Origin: Chara braunii | Taxonomy: Eukaryota > Streptophyta > Charophyceae > Charales > Characeae | DNA: 57,134 bases | Direction of reading: 5' to 3' | NCBI GenBank assembly: GCA_003427395.1 | Contig: BFEA01000022.1 | Location: 5,298,139-5,355,272, forward strand | In this document: positions 21,389 to 32,725 of the stretch, piece after piece | Layout: the number at the start of each line of letters is the position of its first letter | Numbering within the stretch: position 1 is the stretch's first letter | The notes under the pieces: generated by a model | What the model was told of the DNA's origin: nothing | Database searches by the model: none | What the model saw: the letters and a program-made list of their open reading frames with translations, nothing else | Position numbers and translations under genes: made by a program

Positions 21389-24300
21389 GACTTGGATCTA
21401 CGGTTGTTTAATGTTAATGGACTGGCCTCAGCTCAACAAACAAAAAAACAAGCAATTTATGATCAGATAAAAGGAATTGGGGGAAGAGACTGACCCGATG
21501 TAATATGTATCCAGGAAACTCATCTCATGAATACGGATACACATCATCATACACATAAAGCAATATGGCCTCACCTAGCTTTCAGAGCCCATGCACCGAA
21601 ACCTGGTAGTGCAGGTGTGGCTATTTGGATTCCCCCTCATTCTAGGGCAGACCCCATTTATGCGGAGGTAGACAAGAAGGATGGGAGATGGGCTTTTGTT
21701 CTAGTAATGCTTCAATTGGAAGTAGTATGTATTCTATGTGAATATGGGCCTAATAATATTAGAGAAAAACAAAAAAAAATTGATTCATCGCTTCCGCATC
21801 TTCCACAAGGGATCCCGGTTACTGTAGCTGGGAACTTCAATGCAACTCCGAATAGACAACTTGATCGATGGCACATTTCATCCCCATGTCCAATATATAT
21901 TGAGTCAGATGAGATAATCATAAATAATCTATGTCATTCCCTCAACCTTTTTTATTCTTATAGACGACTTAATCCTACTTAGAGGCGGTTCTCCTACTTT
22001 AGGAAAGGTCAATTTAGTCAAGGGTCCAAATCTCGTATTGATCTAATTTTAATGTCTGAAGCACTTCAAGGAGCAATACAGTGTGCTGAGATTTTCCCGC
22101 AAAGTGCGTTTCCAGGTTTAGATCATGTTATGTGTGTTGCAGTCCTCTCATTCAGAAAAAAAACAGATCAAGGGAAGGGATTCTATAAACTTAATACATC
22201 TCATTTAAAGATTGATAACTTTATTTCTTATCTCAAGGATGTGTGGTCCTTTTGGCGTAACCAGAGGGAGCTCATTCAAGATGACATAATTTGGTTCAAC
22301 AACGGCTTAGCATTTTTAGGTCGTAAATGCAATGAATACTCTAAGCTCCTAGCCTTACAAAGATATTCTAAAGAAACAAACTTGCCACAGAGAATCCAAC
22401 AACTCCAACAACAGGAGAATGAATCCAAGGAATTAAGAACTTTAGAACCTTTAGCAAAAGAAATTAAAGAACTGGAGGATCAATTGCTGACATTAATGAA
22501 ATACAGGTGGCAATGAATAAGGATTAGAGGTAAGCTGAGGAAACACCAAATGGAAGGGGAGATGGATGCAAGGTTTTTTTTTATGGCAAAAATTAACTCT
22601 GGTCGCACAGTTATTGAAGTCCTAGAAGACCCCACATATAAGAATGCTCCATTGGTCACATCCTCAGCAGCATGTATGAAGATAGTCAGGGATTTCTATC
22701 AGAATCTCTTTAAGTCAGAAACTAAAAATATTCCGGAGAATCAAAGAACGCAGGAAATAAATTATTTTCTTAAACTATTGACTAAATCACTAACAAAAGT
22801 TAAAAAAAAAAAGTTAGAATTGTCTATTTCAAAAGAGGAAATATGGACAGCTTTAATGTTAATGGAAGAAGAGAAGACACCTGACATTGATGGTCTTCCC
22901 AAATAATTTTGAGAAACCTTATGGGAATTCCTCTCTCAAGACGTCATGGACTTCTATAAGGCAGTTTGGTCGTCTGAACAAGTAGGGGAATTTGTAAGAC
23001 AATTAATACTAACTCTTCTATATAAAAAAAGGGGATAAAACCAACATTCGAAACTATCGCCCTATAAATCTCTTGACAGTAGTTTATAAACTAATGGCTA
23101 AAGCTCTAGCCAATAGACTATCCAAGGTCATCGCTGAAATTATACATCCTGAACAAACCAGGTTCATTACAGGAAGAAATATTCAAGACAATATATTATT
23201 AGTTAATGAACTAATTAGGGTATTACGTCAATCTAAAAATAATGCAGCCTTCATATTTATAGATTTTGAAAAAGCTTATGACCATGTGGACTGACTTTTT
23301 CTAGACAAATGCTTGAAAAAATTTAACTTTGGTCCAAACTTCAGAAAATGGGTGAAAGTACTGCATAAGAATGCTACCACTAGGGTAATGGTAAATGGTA
23401 ATTTAGCCCCCCCTATCTCCTTACAGAGATCAGTAAGACAGGGAGACCCAATTGCCCCATTTCTGTTTGTCATAATTATCGAGGTCCTGGCAGCTAAACC
23501 TTAGACGACATAAAGACATTAAAAGAATTCAAGTGTCATCTATTCCAAAGGATGTCATTCCGGTTTGCTCTCTCTTTGCTGATGATCTCTCCCTAATGGT
23601 AGAAGCATTAAAGGAAAATTTAGAGGAAATAAGAAGGCTAATGGATAAATTTTGTAGGCTGTCTGATGTGAGGATTAATTGGGGTAACAAGACGATGGGT
23701 TGGTGGATTCATCATCAAGAAGTAAGACCCCCTGAATTCCCAAAAGTGAAATGACTCTCATTAGATACGCCCATTACAGTATTAGGAATTTCCCTATCAC
23801 CAGCAGGAAAACCATCAACCAACAATGAGAGTATAATTAAACAAACATATGCTAAGTTGGAACTCTGGAAGGGCAAACAAACCTCTCTCTTTGGGGGCAC
23901 TCTGGTGATTAACAATGTGGTCTTAGCCTCGATCTTGTATAAATCAGCAATATGGGCCCTGGATAAGAAAGTATTAAAGGTTCTGCAACGTCAATTATCA
24001 GTCTTTTTATGGAGAGGAAATCATGAGCTTGATAAGGTAATTAGTAGGGTGGCATGACAATCGGTGATACAACCTAAGACTCGAGGTGGATTGAGTATCA
24101 TTGATCCTTCTTTACAAGTCATGGCCTTATCAGTTCAATGGATTAAACGTCTACTCTTTAATTCCCAGACCCCTTGGAGTGATTTGGCATGAGAACAGAT
24201 TAGACGTCTAGCCCCGATAACACCAGATGAAATAGATCCCATGATGTGGCTAGAAAATAGATCGTGGCCTATACCAAAAGGTACATTGAATGGACTACTT

Positions 24301-25797
24301 GACCAATGTGTATCAGACAGGAGAGCGACAATAATGGACTTGCATAACGATGCATTTTGGCATAATCTCATCAAAACATGGAGGAAATTACCACTAACAG
24401 ATCCAAATCCTCCTGAAAGATGGGAGGAAGTAAGTCAGCAACCACTCTTTGATAATTTCCTTCTTAAAGATCACTGTACGGATTCCCCCTGGAAGGGGTG
24501 GGTTAAAAATTGTATTGTTAGGATAAAAGATATCTGGGACAGTGAAAAAAGAGAATGGATCACAACCGCACAATTACAGACTCATCTCAGATATTGTCAT
24601 AATTATGAGAAAGCCTTATAAAATATAATTGATTGGATACCATTGGATTGGGTAAGGATTCTGAAAAAGGGACCTCAGTTAATGGAAAGTGATTGGGCGG
24701 CTATAAAAGATCATCCAAATGTCTTAGGTAATATTGTTGCAGTGTTGGATAGAGGGGAGGTTCTCCTCACCACATATGAAATGGATAGCAACCTCTATAG
24801 TATAATTAATGACCAGAACAGTATAAGAAGGGTAACAAAAGATCAGTTATTCAGGATCAGAGTACTGAGGCAAAAAGACAAATGGATAGCTTTTAAACCT
24901 AAAATACCCATAAGTCATCTGGCCCTAAATCCGGTCAATTGGAAGTGGTCTAATACAAGAAAAAAATATGCAAAGTACTCTTGTGCTCTCCATACATTAT
25001 CAGTAAAATCCACCTACAGGATGCTTCGCCCAAGAATCATCTTAATGGATAAAGTAGAGGAAAGATGGATGAAGCATCTTAATATTAATAAATAAACATT
25101 AAGAAAGGTAAGATGGTTCAGTAAGACCAAAATTAAGCCTACAAAAGTGGCTTCACTACAATGGCAAATGGAACATAGGTGCCTACCTACAAACAACTGG
25201 ATTATAGACAGGACAAATTTGGAACAAAAAGGAATAGCGCTTCCTTGGTGTAAAATTTGTAAGTCTGCATTTCCAACTAAATTAATTCCTGAAACAATTG
25301 AGCATATCTTCCTTCAATGTCCCGGGGCTATTTGGCTTTGGAGGTGGTCGGACCGAATATGGTCTAATCTAGAAACACAAATCCAGTGGCCATGGGACTG
25401 GAGAACCCTTCTCTTGGAATCTTGGTACCCTGACTCTGTTGACGAATTCTCACAAAACTTATTCAACATGGGTAAAAGAGCAGTATTATTGGCTATATGG
25501 TTAAGAAGATGTACATATGAAATGGAAGGAGTAAGGCTTGATGGACCTGAATTCAATGACACAGTTAAACAACAAATACAAACAGACATCATTTTAAGAT
25601 GAGAACAGTGTAAAGAAAAGGTAAAATTCTTATCTTCAAAAAAAGAAATACTTCAACACATTCAACGATTCAACCAATGCTGGCTAGGAGGAACCCATGG
25701 GGCAAAGATAGGGAAGGTTAAATGGGAAGGGGCAAAGAGAAGTGAAGAAGAGGAACTGAGTCGATATTATTACCTTGCTTTAATGATTGGACTGTGA
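21389..25797 (+). pseudogene. LINE-B ORF2: endonuclease, reverse transcriptase, zinc finger
   Basis: ORF2 is decayed but readable end to end. The apurinic-type endonuclease starts at 21389 (LFNVNGLAS), then VICIQETH, YGPNNI, GNFNA (21827-21841; normally GDFN, the Asp codon is now AAC) and SRIDLIL. RT follows: NYRPINLL-type block after 23040, FITGRNIQDN, FIDFEKAYD, RQGDPIAPFLF, and the catalytic FADD (23575-23586). A CX2C...HX4C finger (CKICKS...EHIFLQC) lies at about 25249-25320. Frames change near 23030 (A/G homopolymer) and near 23500 (one extra base). Stops include TGA at 21491, 22514, 22910, 23292, 23752, 24055, 24190 and 25600, TAG at 21980, and TAA at 22904, 24619 and 25093. The element is inactive. 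Domain order (EN, RT, finger) is that of L1-type plant LINEs. Confidence 0.9.
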
Positions 25798-26187
25798 TAG
25801 ACCCAGTAATCCCCTTACGACCAGTATCGGATTTCCCAGACCCCTTTCCCCCCTCAGCTTTGAGTATGGTCTCAGGAGCTTGGTATGGGTATGAATAATA
25901 CTATGGAGGTTCTCTCTCAAAGCTGAGTCTGGTCTCAAGTGTTAGGTATGGAAATAAACAAAGTTGAGACTAGGGTTGAGCCTGTAATTGCAGGATGGGT
26001 AGATAATAAAGGTGAAGTGCTAGGGTAATGTTGTTTGAATCTGGCGCCCTTTCGTGGTGAAGAGGCACTTTTATTTCCATTCATGTTGTCAAGGGACGCT
26101 GGACCCGGTTTCCAGCAGGTGAAGCTCCCCACCAATAGAAGGAGCCGTTGTTTTTAATTAAAAGAAAAAAAAGGGTAAACTACTAAT
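25798..26187 (+). mobile_element. 3' UTR and terminus of LINE-B
   Basis: After ORF2 the sequence holds a doubled phrase (CTCAGCTTTGAGTATGGTCTCAGGAGC / AAAGCTGAGTCTGGTCTCAAGTG, about 80 bp apart). It then has the self-complementary block GCTGGACCCGGTTTCCAGCA (26098-26117), an A-rich stretch, and AGGGTAAACTACTAAT (26172-26187), identical to the end of LINE-A. Confidence 0.6.
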
Positions 26188-26525
26188 CTAGGATTAGAAA
26201 GAATAGGATGGGGATTGGTGTGTTTCTTTGTGAATAGTTGGGCAGCAGTGGTTACTTTCCTTCAATAGCTAGCCTTCTTTTTTAGCTTGTGTTCGGCTTT
26301 CGAGGGCCTTGGGGGCTTTCTTTGTTGTTTCCCAGGGTTGGGATGTGTCAGGGCAGCGGTCCGGAATTGGCCATTCTGCTTCTAGACCATTGTGTCCCAA
26401 GGCCTGCACCTAAACTGGGTAATGGTCCCAGTAATTTGCTCCGGGTTTGTTGAGGTTTTCCCGGCCTCCTTTTTTTGGTGTGGTAATATGAATGAGCAGA
26501 GTTTCTCTTGTAAAAAAAAAAAACA
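26188..26525 (+). mobile_element. Possible retroposon ending in poly-A
   Basis: T/G-rich sequence ends in (A)12 C (A)7 around 26512-26530. A 12-mer in it (AACTGGGTAATG, 26412-26423) occurs in reverse complement in the SINE body at about 36761. No A or B box was found, so the identity is open. Confidence 0.25.
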
Positions 26526-26533
26526 AAAAAACA

Positions 26534-26738
26534 AATGGTGCCCTCTTGAACTCAAGTCACTTCTGGGAGGTGACTTGAATTCAAGGGCGATTTTGGCTGG
26601 GCCACCCTTGGTTTTCAAGGGCGTGCCCTTGGGAGGCAAAATGTGAAAACAAAGCGGGTCGCTCTAAGGCGGGGTTGGAGCGATGATTTTTCGCTTCGCT
26701 CTTGAACTCAAGTGGTGTGGAACGAGGCCCTTATCAGC
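26534..26738. mobile_element. MITE-like piece with CTTGAACTCAAG hairpins and GGGCCTC end
   Basis: CTTGAACTCAAGT occurs at about 26548 and 26701, with its inverted form ACTTGAATTCAAG between them, so the segment folds back on itself. The right end AGTGGTGTGGAACGAGGCCC (26711-26730) resembles the right end of the MITE at 37379-37397 (GTGTAGTGGACCGAGGCCC). The left end is not clear. Confidence 0.4.
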
Positions 26739-27212
26739 CGCAGCGCTCTAGAGCAGAGGGGTCGAAGATCCCGAGGGAGTGAAGGAGGAGGGAGGAAGAG
26801 AAGTAGATGAGCGACAAAAGTAGAAAAGGTAGAGAGTAGAACATCCATCATTATATCATTTTATGTTTTATATTTATATATGTTAGGTAGACTTGCAAGT
26901 TGCAACACTGCCATTGATCTCCTGCCATTGATCTCCTGGGCTCGCTCGCTTTCAAGTTGTTCTCCCGCCCCCGATAGTCGAGTGTGAGCAGTTTTGGACG
27001 GGTCCCCGCACTAGCAAGTTCCCCTCAAAGGGGGAAGTAAATAGAGCAGGTGGAGAGGAGGGTGAACGGTGGACATCGGAGCTTCAGGGCGAGAGTCTGA
27101 TTCTGTCCTTCAGAGATGTCGAAAAAAACAGAGCTATTTGGCAGTCTTGTCCGATATGGCGACAAGAGCACGCAGGTGCGTTGGAACTCCGCTCTTGTCC
27201 CTCGCAAGGACT

Positions 27213-27362
27213 TGCTCTCTCTCTCTCTCTCTCTCTCTCTGCCTCCCGGACCACCATGACCACGACCCACAAACACAGTGTCACACATCTACACACACAC
27301 ACACACGCGCGCGCGCACTCACGCACTCACGCACTCACGCACTCACGCACGCACGAACACAA
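27213..27362 (+). repeat. (CT)n, (CA)n, (CACG/CACT)n microsatellites
   Basis: A (CT)14 run at 27213-27240 is followed by an AC/GC run and repeated ACTCACGC units to about 27352. Overlapping frames on both strands are repeat peptides and not genes. Confidence 0.95.
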
Positions 27363-27649
27363 TCACCTGGCAACGCCATAATAGCGAGATCCCTCGAGTT
27401 GTTCGGCTAGATCCGGCAGCAAGTACAAGGAGGAGCGGAGCGAGCCGGACCGCCATAATAACGAGATCCTACATCTACTTTATTATGATGTGCTAAAATT
27501 AGTACCAAGGTGCATGGAATAGTTTTGTACAAGTTTATATCTCTTCTCGCGTGAAATGATGTGTTAGCTACTGTGATGATCGATGTGAAATAGGCTTCGA
27601 GAACAGTAGCTCATCCACCTCAGGGTCACTTGAAAAATGATTAACTGAA

Positions 27650-27816
27650 TGACTGCCGAATGAATGATTGGATCAATGAATGAACGAGTGAATGAATGAA
27701 GGAATGATTTGACCAATGAATGAATGATTGATTGGATAAATGAATGAGACTGATTGATCAATAAATGAATGAACAAATGAATGAATGAACGAACGATGGG
27801 TGTGTGTCTTTTTGAC

Positions 27817-27877
<61 letters not shown>
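27650..27877 (+). repeat. (AATG)n-like repeats and (TG)n
   Basis: A degenerate AATGAATGA tetranucleotide array (about 27655-27795) is followed by about 28 TG units (27821-27877). Confidence 0.95.
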
Positions 27878-27882
<5 letters not shown>

Positions 27883-28227
27883 CAAAAGAACAAACCTTTG
27901 GGCAGCATAGGCGGCTGGCGAGTGGCCGCGCTTTGTTTGTTTGTTTGTTTCCTTCTTTCTTTTTTTTGTCTAATAAATTAGGGACCATGCTAATCTTCTT
28001 TCTCTCTATCGTTCCAATGTTGACGGTTCTCCCGAAGGACAGGTTTATGTATCACTCTGTTCTCCTCGTTTTTTTTTTACCGTAGAGAGTCTCGAATAAG
28101 ATTAAAAAAATTAAAAAATAAGTTATTAAGAAGTAAGCACTGCACGAGCAAGTTAAATTGTTGTGACGTCACTTACTTCGATGACGCTGGATGTCACAAA
28201 ATTCGAAATGCGTGCTTTTCTTTTCTT

Positions 28228-28618
28228 NNNNNNNNNNNNNNNNNNNNNNNNNNNNNNNNNNNNNNNNNNNNNNNNNNNNNNNNNNNNNNNNNNNNNNNNN
28301 NNNNNNNNNNNNNNNNNNNNNNNNNNNNNNNNNNNNNNNNNNNNNNNNNNNNNNNNNNNNNNNNNNNNNNNNNNNNNNNNNNNNNNNNNNNNNNNNNNNN
28401 NNNNNNNNNNNNNNNNNNNNNNNNNNNNNNNNNNNNNNNNNNNNNNNNNNNNNNNNNNNNNNNNNNNNNNNNNNNNNNNNNNNNNNNNNNNNNNNNNNNN
28501 NNNNNNNNNNNNNNNNNNNNNNNNNNNNNNNNNNNNNNNNNNNNNNNNNNNNNNNNNNNNNNNNNNNNNNNNNNNNNNNNNNNNNNNNNNNNNNNNNNNN
28601 NNNNNNNNNNNNNNNNNN
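28228..28618. other. Assembly gap (391 N)
   Basis: This is a run of N. The right side continues directly into a tandem repeat of 185-bp units, so the gap probably hides more units. Confidence 1.
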
Positions 28619-28975
28619 TAGTTGAACGTCAGGGTGCAGACCCGCAATTCGGGAAAATATTGCAATTTTACGCATCAGGCAAATCTATGGCTCTACCGCC
28701 TCGATCCATAACAATAGAGTGCTCTTGTAAATTATGGCCTTTTCCCGGAATGTATGCATTTTTGTTTTTCTCCGGTTTTTTTTTTTTGTTTTTGTTTTTT
28801 CTGTAGTTGAACGTCAGGGTGCAGACCTGCAATTCGGGAAAATATTGCAATTTTACGCATCAGGCTAATCTATGGCTCTACCGCCTCGATCGAGAACAAT
28901 AGAGTGCTCTTGTAAATTATGGCCTTCCCCCGGAATGTATGCATTTTTGTTTTTCTCCGGTTTTTGTTTTTTGAA
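28619..28975 (+). repeat. 185-bp tandem repeat adjoining the gap
   Basis: Units start at 28619 and 28804 with TAGTTGAACGTCAGGGTGCA. They are almost identical apart from a few substitutions (for example CCGATCCATAAC vs CCGATCGAGAAC) and T-run length. The second unit ends near 28970. The high identity suggests recent amplification. Confidence 0.9.
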
Positions 28976-29800
28976 TGTATGCAATAACCTCATTTCTATT
29001 GGTTAATCTCACTTTAGCTATTTTGCGTAAAAAAGCTGAGTTGGGTGTTTTTTCGTGTTCTTGTAGAAACACGAGTCCCGCTGAGTTGCTTTTTTTTTTT
29101 TTTTCGGTGTTCTTCTTTTAGAAAAACATGTTTCGTCCCACGCGTAATGATGGAAAGTGGAAAATAAAAAGCGTTTTCGTTTTTTTTTTTTTTAATTTAA
29201 ATTTATGAAAGCTATAATGAGAAGCCCTATCAGGGCCCCTTCTACGTAAAAGACAAACGTTTGAAAAGCTTAGCCAAAAAAAAAGAAACGTTTGAAAACG
29301 TTAGCAGCACTTGGTACTAATTTGTTTTTTTTATCCCTCCCCCCCCCACCGGGGGGGGTGGGCGGGGTTGGAAAAGAAGATTATCGAAGAGGTGCAAAAG
29401 GCAATACTTGGTATCAAACCGTATTTTCGAGTTATGAATAAGTAAAACGATGACGGCTGGGGTAATCACAGTTAACGAAAAAGAGCCCATCAGTTCAAGG
29501 CTGGGGTAATCACATTTAACCAAAAAAAGAAGAAAGGGACCCCTTGTCTTTTTTTTTTTTTTTGGCTTTTTTTTTTTGTTTTTCCTATTCGCCCCGAACA
29601 ATTGCTCTTACAATGCTCGCAACAGCGCAGGACTTTTTTTTCCGTCCTCTGAGCAAGCTTGGGCGATTTTTAAATTTTTATTTTTCCTTTCTTTCTTTGG
29701 GGAAAAGATACGCAGACCTGTCGGGGACAAAACGCGAGATAAACCCGGGCTTTCCCTTTTTGCCTGAACTCTGAGACGCACCCCTGCATTCCGCATCTGG
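28976..29800 (+). other. Poly-T/poly-A-rich stretch, no gene
   Basis: Many T or A homopolymers are present (29090-29104, 29180-29194, 29550-29577), with a C/G-run palindrome near 29339-29358. No domain or RNA gene was recognised. Confidence 0.5.
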
Positions 29801-29821
29801 AGGGTGCGACCGACCAGGTGC

Positions 29822-29891
29822 ATTCCGCGCATCTGCGTTATCCGATTCCGCGCATCTGCGTTATCCGATTCCGCGCATCTGCGTTATCCCG
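29822..29891 (+). repeat. 23-bp minisatellite, about 3 copies
   Basis: GATTCCGCGCATCTGCGTTATCC-type units repeat head to tail about three times before the sequence changes at about 29890. Confidence 0.9.
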
Positions 29892-30473
29892 CCGGCCAGG
29901 TCGGCTGCGAATGCACCTGGACCGCCCTGTACCATACATGCATGCAGATGCGGAATGCCCGGGTGTATGCATCTCAGGCACACAAGGGAAAAGACTGATG
30001 CATCTCGGTACTTTCCCCTTCTCTTTTTCCACTCCCTTCTGCGCCCTCCCCTCCCCCCCCGGCGGCTCGCCTTTTCGTTTTGACATTCTAAATGCGAGAA
30101 ATTTGCCAGCTTGTTCATTTTTATATATACACATTTTCTCCTCTTTTTTTGTTTTTTTTAATGAAAAGCTGTCTTCTCCTCATCGCTTGCTGCTTGACTT
30201 TTTATCGCGATAAATTTCAGACTTTCTCGAGGGAATATACGGCCTCGCTCTGCTTCTCAAACCTTGGACGTGACACTGGACTGCAGAGTGGACCAAATGC
30301 ATTCGCACTGATGCAACGTTTCAAACGTATCGGGCCTGTTACCACTCCCAAATACATCTGGAATCGTGCCCAAAACGCGTCGATTCGATCCGTTGACCTT
30401 TGTAATCGACGGAGCATACCGCTATCTCGAGCTGGGTTTTGTGGACGCCCACCTATATTTATTTATTCATCTT

Positions 30474-30520
30474 CTTTCTTCTTCTTCTTCTTCTTCTTCT
30501 TCTTCTTCTTCTTCTTCTTT
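30474..30520 (+). repeat. (TTC)n microsatellite
   Basis: An uninterrupted CTT/TTC array is embedded in a C/T-rich region (30460-30600). Confidence 0.95.
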
Positions 30521-30671
30521 CTTCTCCCTCCACCCTCCGCCTCCTTCCCTCCCCCCTCTCCCTTCCTTCCCCTCCTCCCGCGCCCCGCGGTCCCCGCTTT
30601 TCGCGATTACTCATTCTCTTCTTTTCACCATTATCATCGATCGGTGATGCCAAGCATGGAGATTATGATAA

Positions 30672-30955
30672 CGGTGTAGGCATGGGGTGAGGATTGGGGC
30701 GGATCCTCCGTAGGCATGGGGGGAAGGTTGAGGCCGATCCTTTGCAGGCATGGGGGGAAGGTTGGGGCCGATCCTTTGTAGTAGGCATGGGGTGAGCATT
30801 TGGGCCGATTCTTTGTAGGAATGGGTTGAGTATTGGGGCCGATCCTTCCTTCGTAGGCACATGGTCCCATCCCTCTAACCCGGACTGTCCGCGGCTCCAT
30901 CCCTCTAACCCGGATTGTCCGTGGTCCCATCCCTCTAACCCGGATCGCCCCGGGA
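30672..30955 (+). repeat. Two adjacent minisatellites (about 36 bp and about 29 bp)
   Basis: Phrases of the type GTAGGCATGGGG(T/G)GA-GGTTGGGGC-GATCCTTT repeat about five times (30675-30860). They are followed by three copies of CATCCCTCTAACCCGGA-TGTCC (about 30867-30950). Antisense frames through them are repetitive peptides only. Confidence 0.85.
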
Positions 30956-31497
30956 ATGTGGACCGTCGATTATAGAGAACAGTTTCCGGGCTAAGCGGGA
31001 GCTCGCCGTCCCCGGGAGTATATCGTCATAGAGAGCTGCTTACGGTGGGCCGTAGGCAGAGAGGGGGAAGAGGACAACAAACGAGGGGCTGTGATAGACT
31101 GTATATCTATATATGTATGTATGTATATGCATTCTTAGTATCGCAAGTTATGATACTTATCTCCCCTCCCTGCCGTTCGCCAATCGTACGTAAGGTGAGT
31201 TTTTTTTTGGTTGGGTAATTACTAATTACTAATTACTACTAGTATAACACATTACCGTACATTATGCAGATCAAATTCTGTGACACGATGGTGACCACTT
31301 GGAATCTCTGTGATCTTCGATTCGCGCATTCCACTCGCCGACCAGTCGATTCCGCGCCGCGCCTGCACGGCGCGCGAATTGACTGCCGTCTGCTTGGGGA
31401 ACTGACAGTAAGAAGAAAGGAAGGCGGCGGAGGGAGGGACGAGGGGAGGGGGAACGGGAGGAAGTAGCGGGAGGGCGCACGCTTTGGCGAGTCCGAT

Positions 31498-31498
31498 C

Positions 31499-31592
<94 letters not shown>
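31498..31592 (+). repeat. (CA)n(GA)n microsatellite
   Basis: A CA run of about 25 nt joins a GA run of about 65 nt. The T-rich block CTAATTACTAATTACTA at about 31221-31240 is a separate short repeat. Confidence 0.95.
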
Positions 31593-31594
<2 letters not shown>

Positions 31595-31695
31595 ACTTGC
31601 GATTTGGACAATACGTGCGAGGCTTTACTCTCACAGAATACACGTCCTGCCCATGGCATGCGACAACAACATGTCGCGATCACCCTTCTGCCTCT

Positions 31696-31696
<1 letters not shown>

Positions 31697-31785
<89 letters not shown>
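31697..31785 (+). repeat. (GA)n microsatellite
   Basis: An uninterrupted GA run of about 88 nt. Confidence 0.95.
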
Positions 31786-31787
<2 letters not shown>

Positions 31788-31984
31788 CCTGTTGGGTTGT
31801 TTCCTCTCCGTATTACTGGTGATATCAGTGATAGGGTAGTACACACATCCGGCCACAGACAGTGGAGAGGTAATTGTGATGCTTCCTTTTGGAGAAGGGT
31901 TCTCTTTTCTTTGCCCTGGCACTCGCGATCCGTTGACCCCCTCCCCAACGGACTATGGCGGGCAACAGCATGTGGGGACTCTCA

Positions 31985-32090
31985 TACAGGATTATCTAGA
32001 CTGTCGCACAGGATTGTGGGGATTGTCACACAGGACTCTGCAGGCTGTCGCACAGGACTCTGCAGGCTGTCGCACAGGACTGCATTTCCC
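31985..32090 (+). repeat. 21-24-bp minisatellite (TGTCGCACAGGACTCTGCAG type)
   Basis: TGTC(G/A)CACAGGA(C/T)T repeats about five times with variable spacers. The last units are nearly identical. Confidence 0.8.
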
Positions 32091-32227
32091 AGGCCGTAAA
32101 TCCGTGTGTGGTAGAGGGTAACGGCAGTGTGACCTGGCCCCTCCCTCCCGTAGCAGGTAGAGAGGAAAATGGCGCTAGCTAGGTGCCAAGCGCAACCTAA
32201 GTACCCTCTCTTTCACCCTCCCGATCA

Positions 32228-32303
32228 CCCTCCCCATAAGCATTCTCGTCCCCACCCGCATCCCCATCGCCATCCCCATCCCCATCCTCATCCCCATCAC
32301 CTT
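32228..32303 (+). repeat. (CCCCAT)n hexamer array
   Basis: Degenerate CATCCCCATC units run across about 70 bp. Confidence 0.8.
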
Positions 32304-32501
32304 TAGCAACCAATACTGCTCACGCTCTATCTGCTTTCCTTTTCCGTCTATCTGCCAGTCCCTGGATCTTGGTACATCCTCCAGGAACTTGGTACATCAG
32401 CCAGTCCCTGGATCCTTCAACCACCTTCTGGAAACTGACAGGCTTCGATGAATCCCAGTGCTGGGATGCAATCAATGCGAAGTAGCCCGAGACCTTGATT
32501 C

Positions 32502-32633
32502 AGTTGGGTAGGCCTTCCCACCCACCTCTGTCGGCAGGATTGTCTAGTTGGGTAGGCCTTCCCACCCACCTCTGTCGGCAGGATTGTCTAGTTGGGTAGG
32601 CCTTCCCACCCACCTCTGTCGGCAGGATTGTCT
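32502..32633 (+). repeat. 44-bp minisatellite, 3 copies
   Basis: Three units starting at 32502, 32546 and 32590 are identical by eye over AGTTGGGTAGGCCTTCCCAC and CCACCTCTGTCGGCAGGATT. Exact period and identity imply very recent duplication. Confidence 0.95.
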
Positions 32634-32725
32634 AAGGTATGGGTCTGGGAGACGTGTGCTGACGAGGGGAATTGATCATGTCAGGTCTTCGCTTGTGGCA
32701 AAGAAATTTCCAGTCCAAGGATCTC

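Noticed and set aside
21389-25797. Alternative genetic code (TGA = Trp) in LINE-B
   Set aside because: TGG is used freely in the same frames and there are also TAA/TAG stops and frameshifts; mutational decay is simpler.
27025-27410. Short frames on both strands around 27.2 kb
   Set aside because: Caused by (CT)n and (CA)n microsatellites.
31480-31790. CRISPR-like or regulatory repeat array
   Set aside because: Plain dinucleotide microsatellites without spacers.
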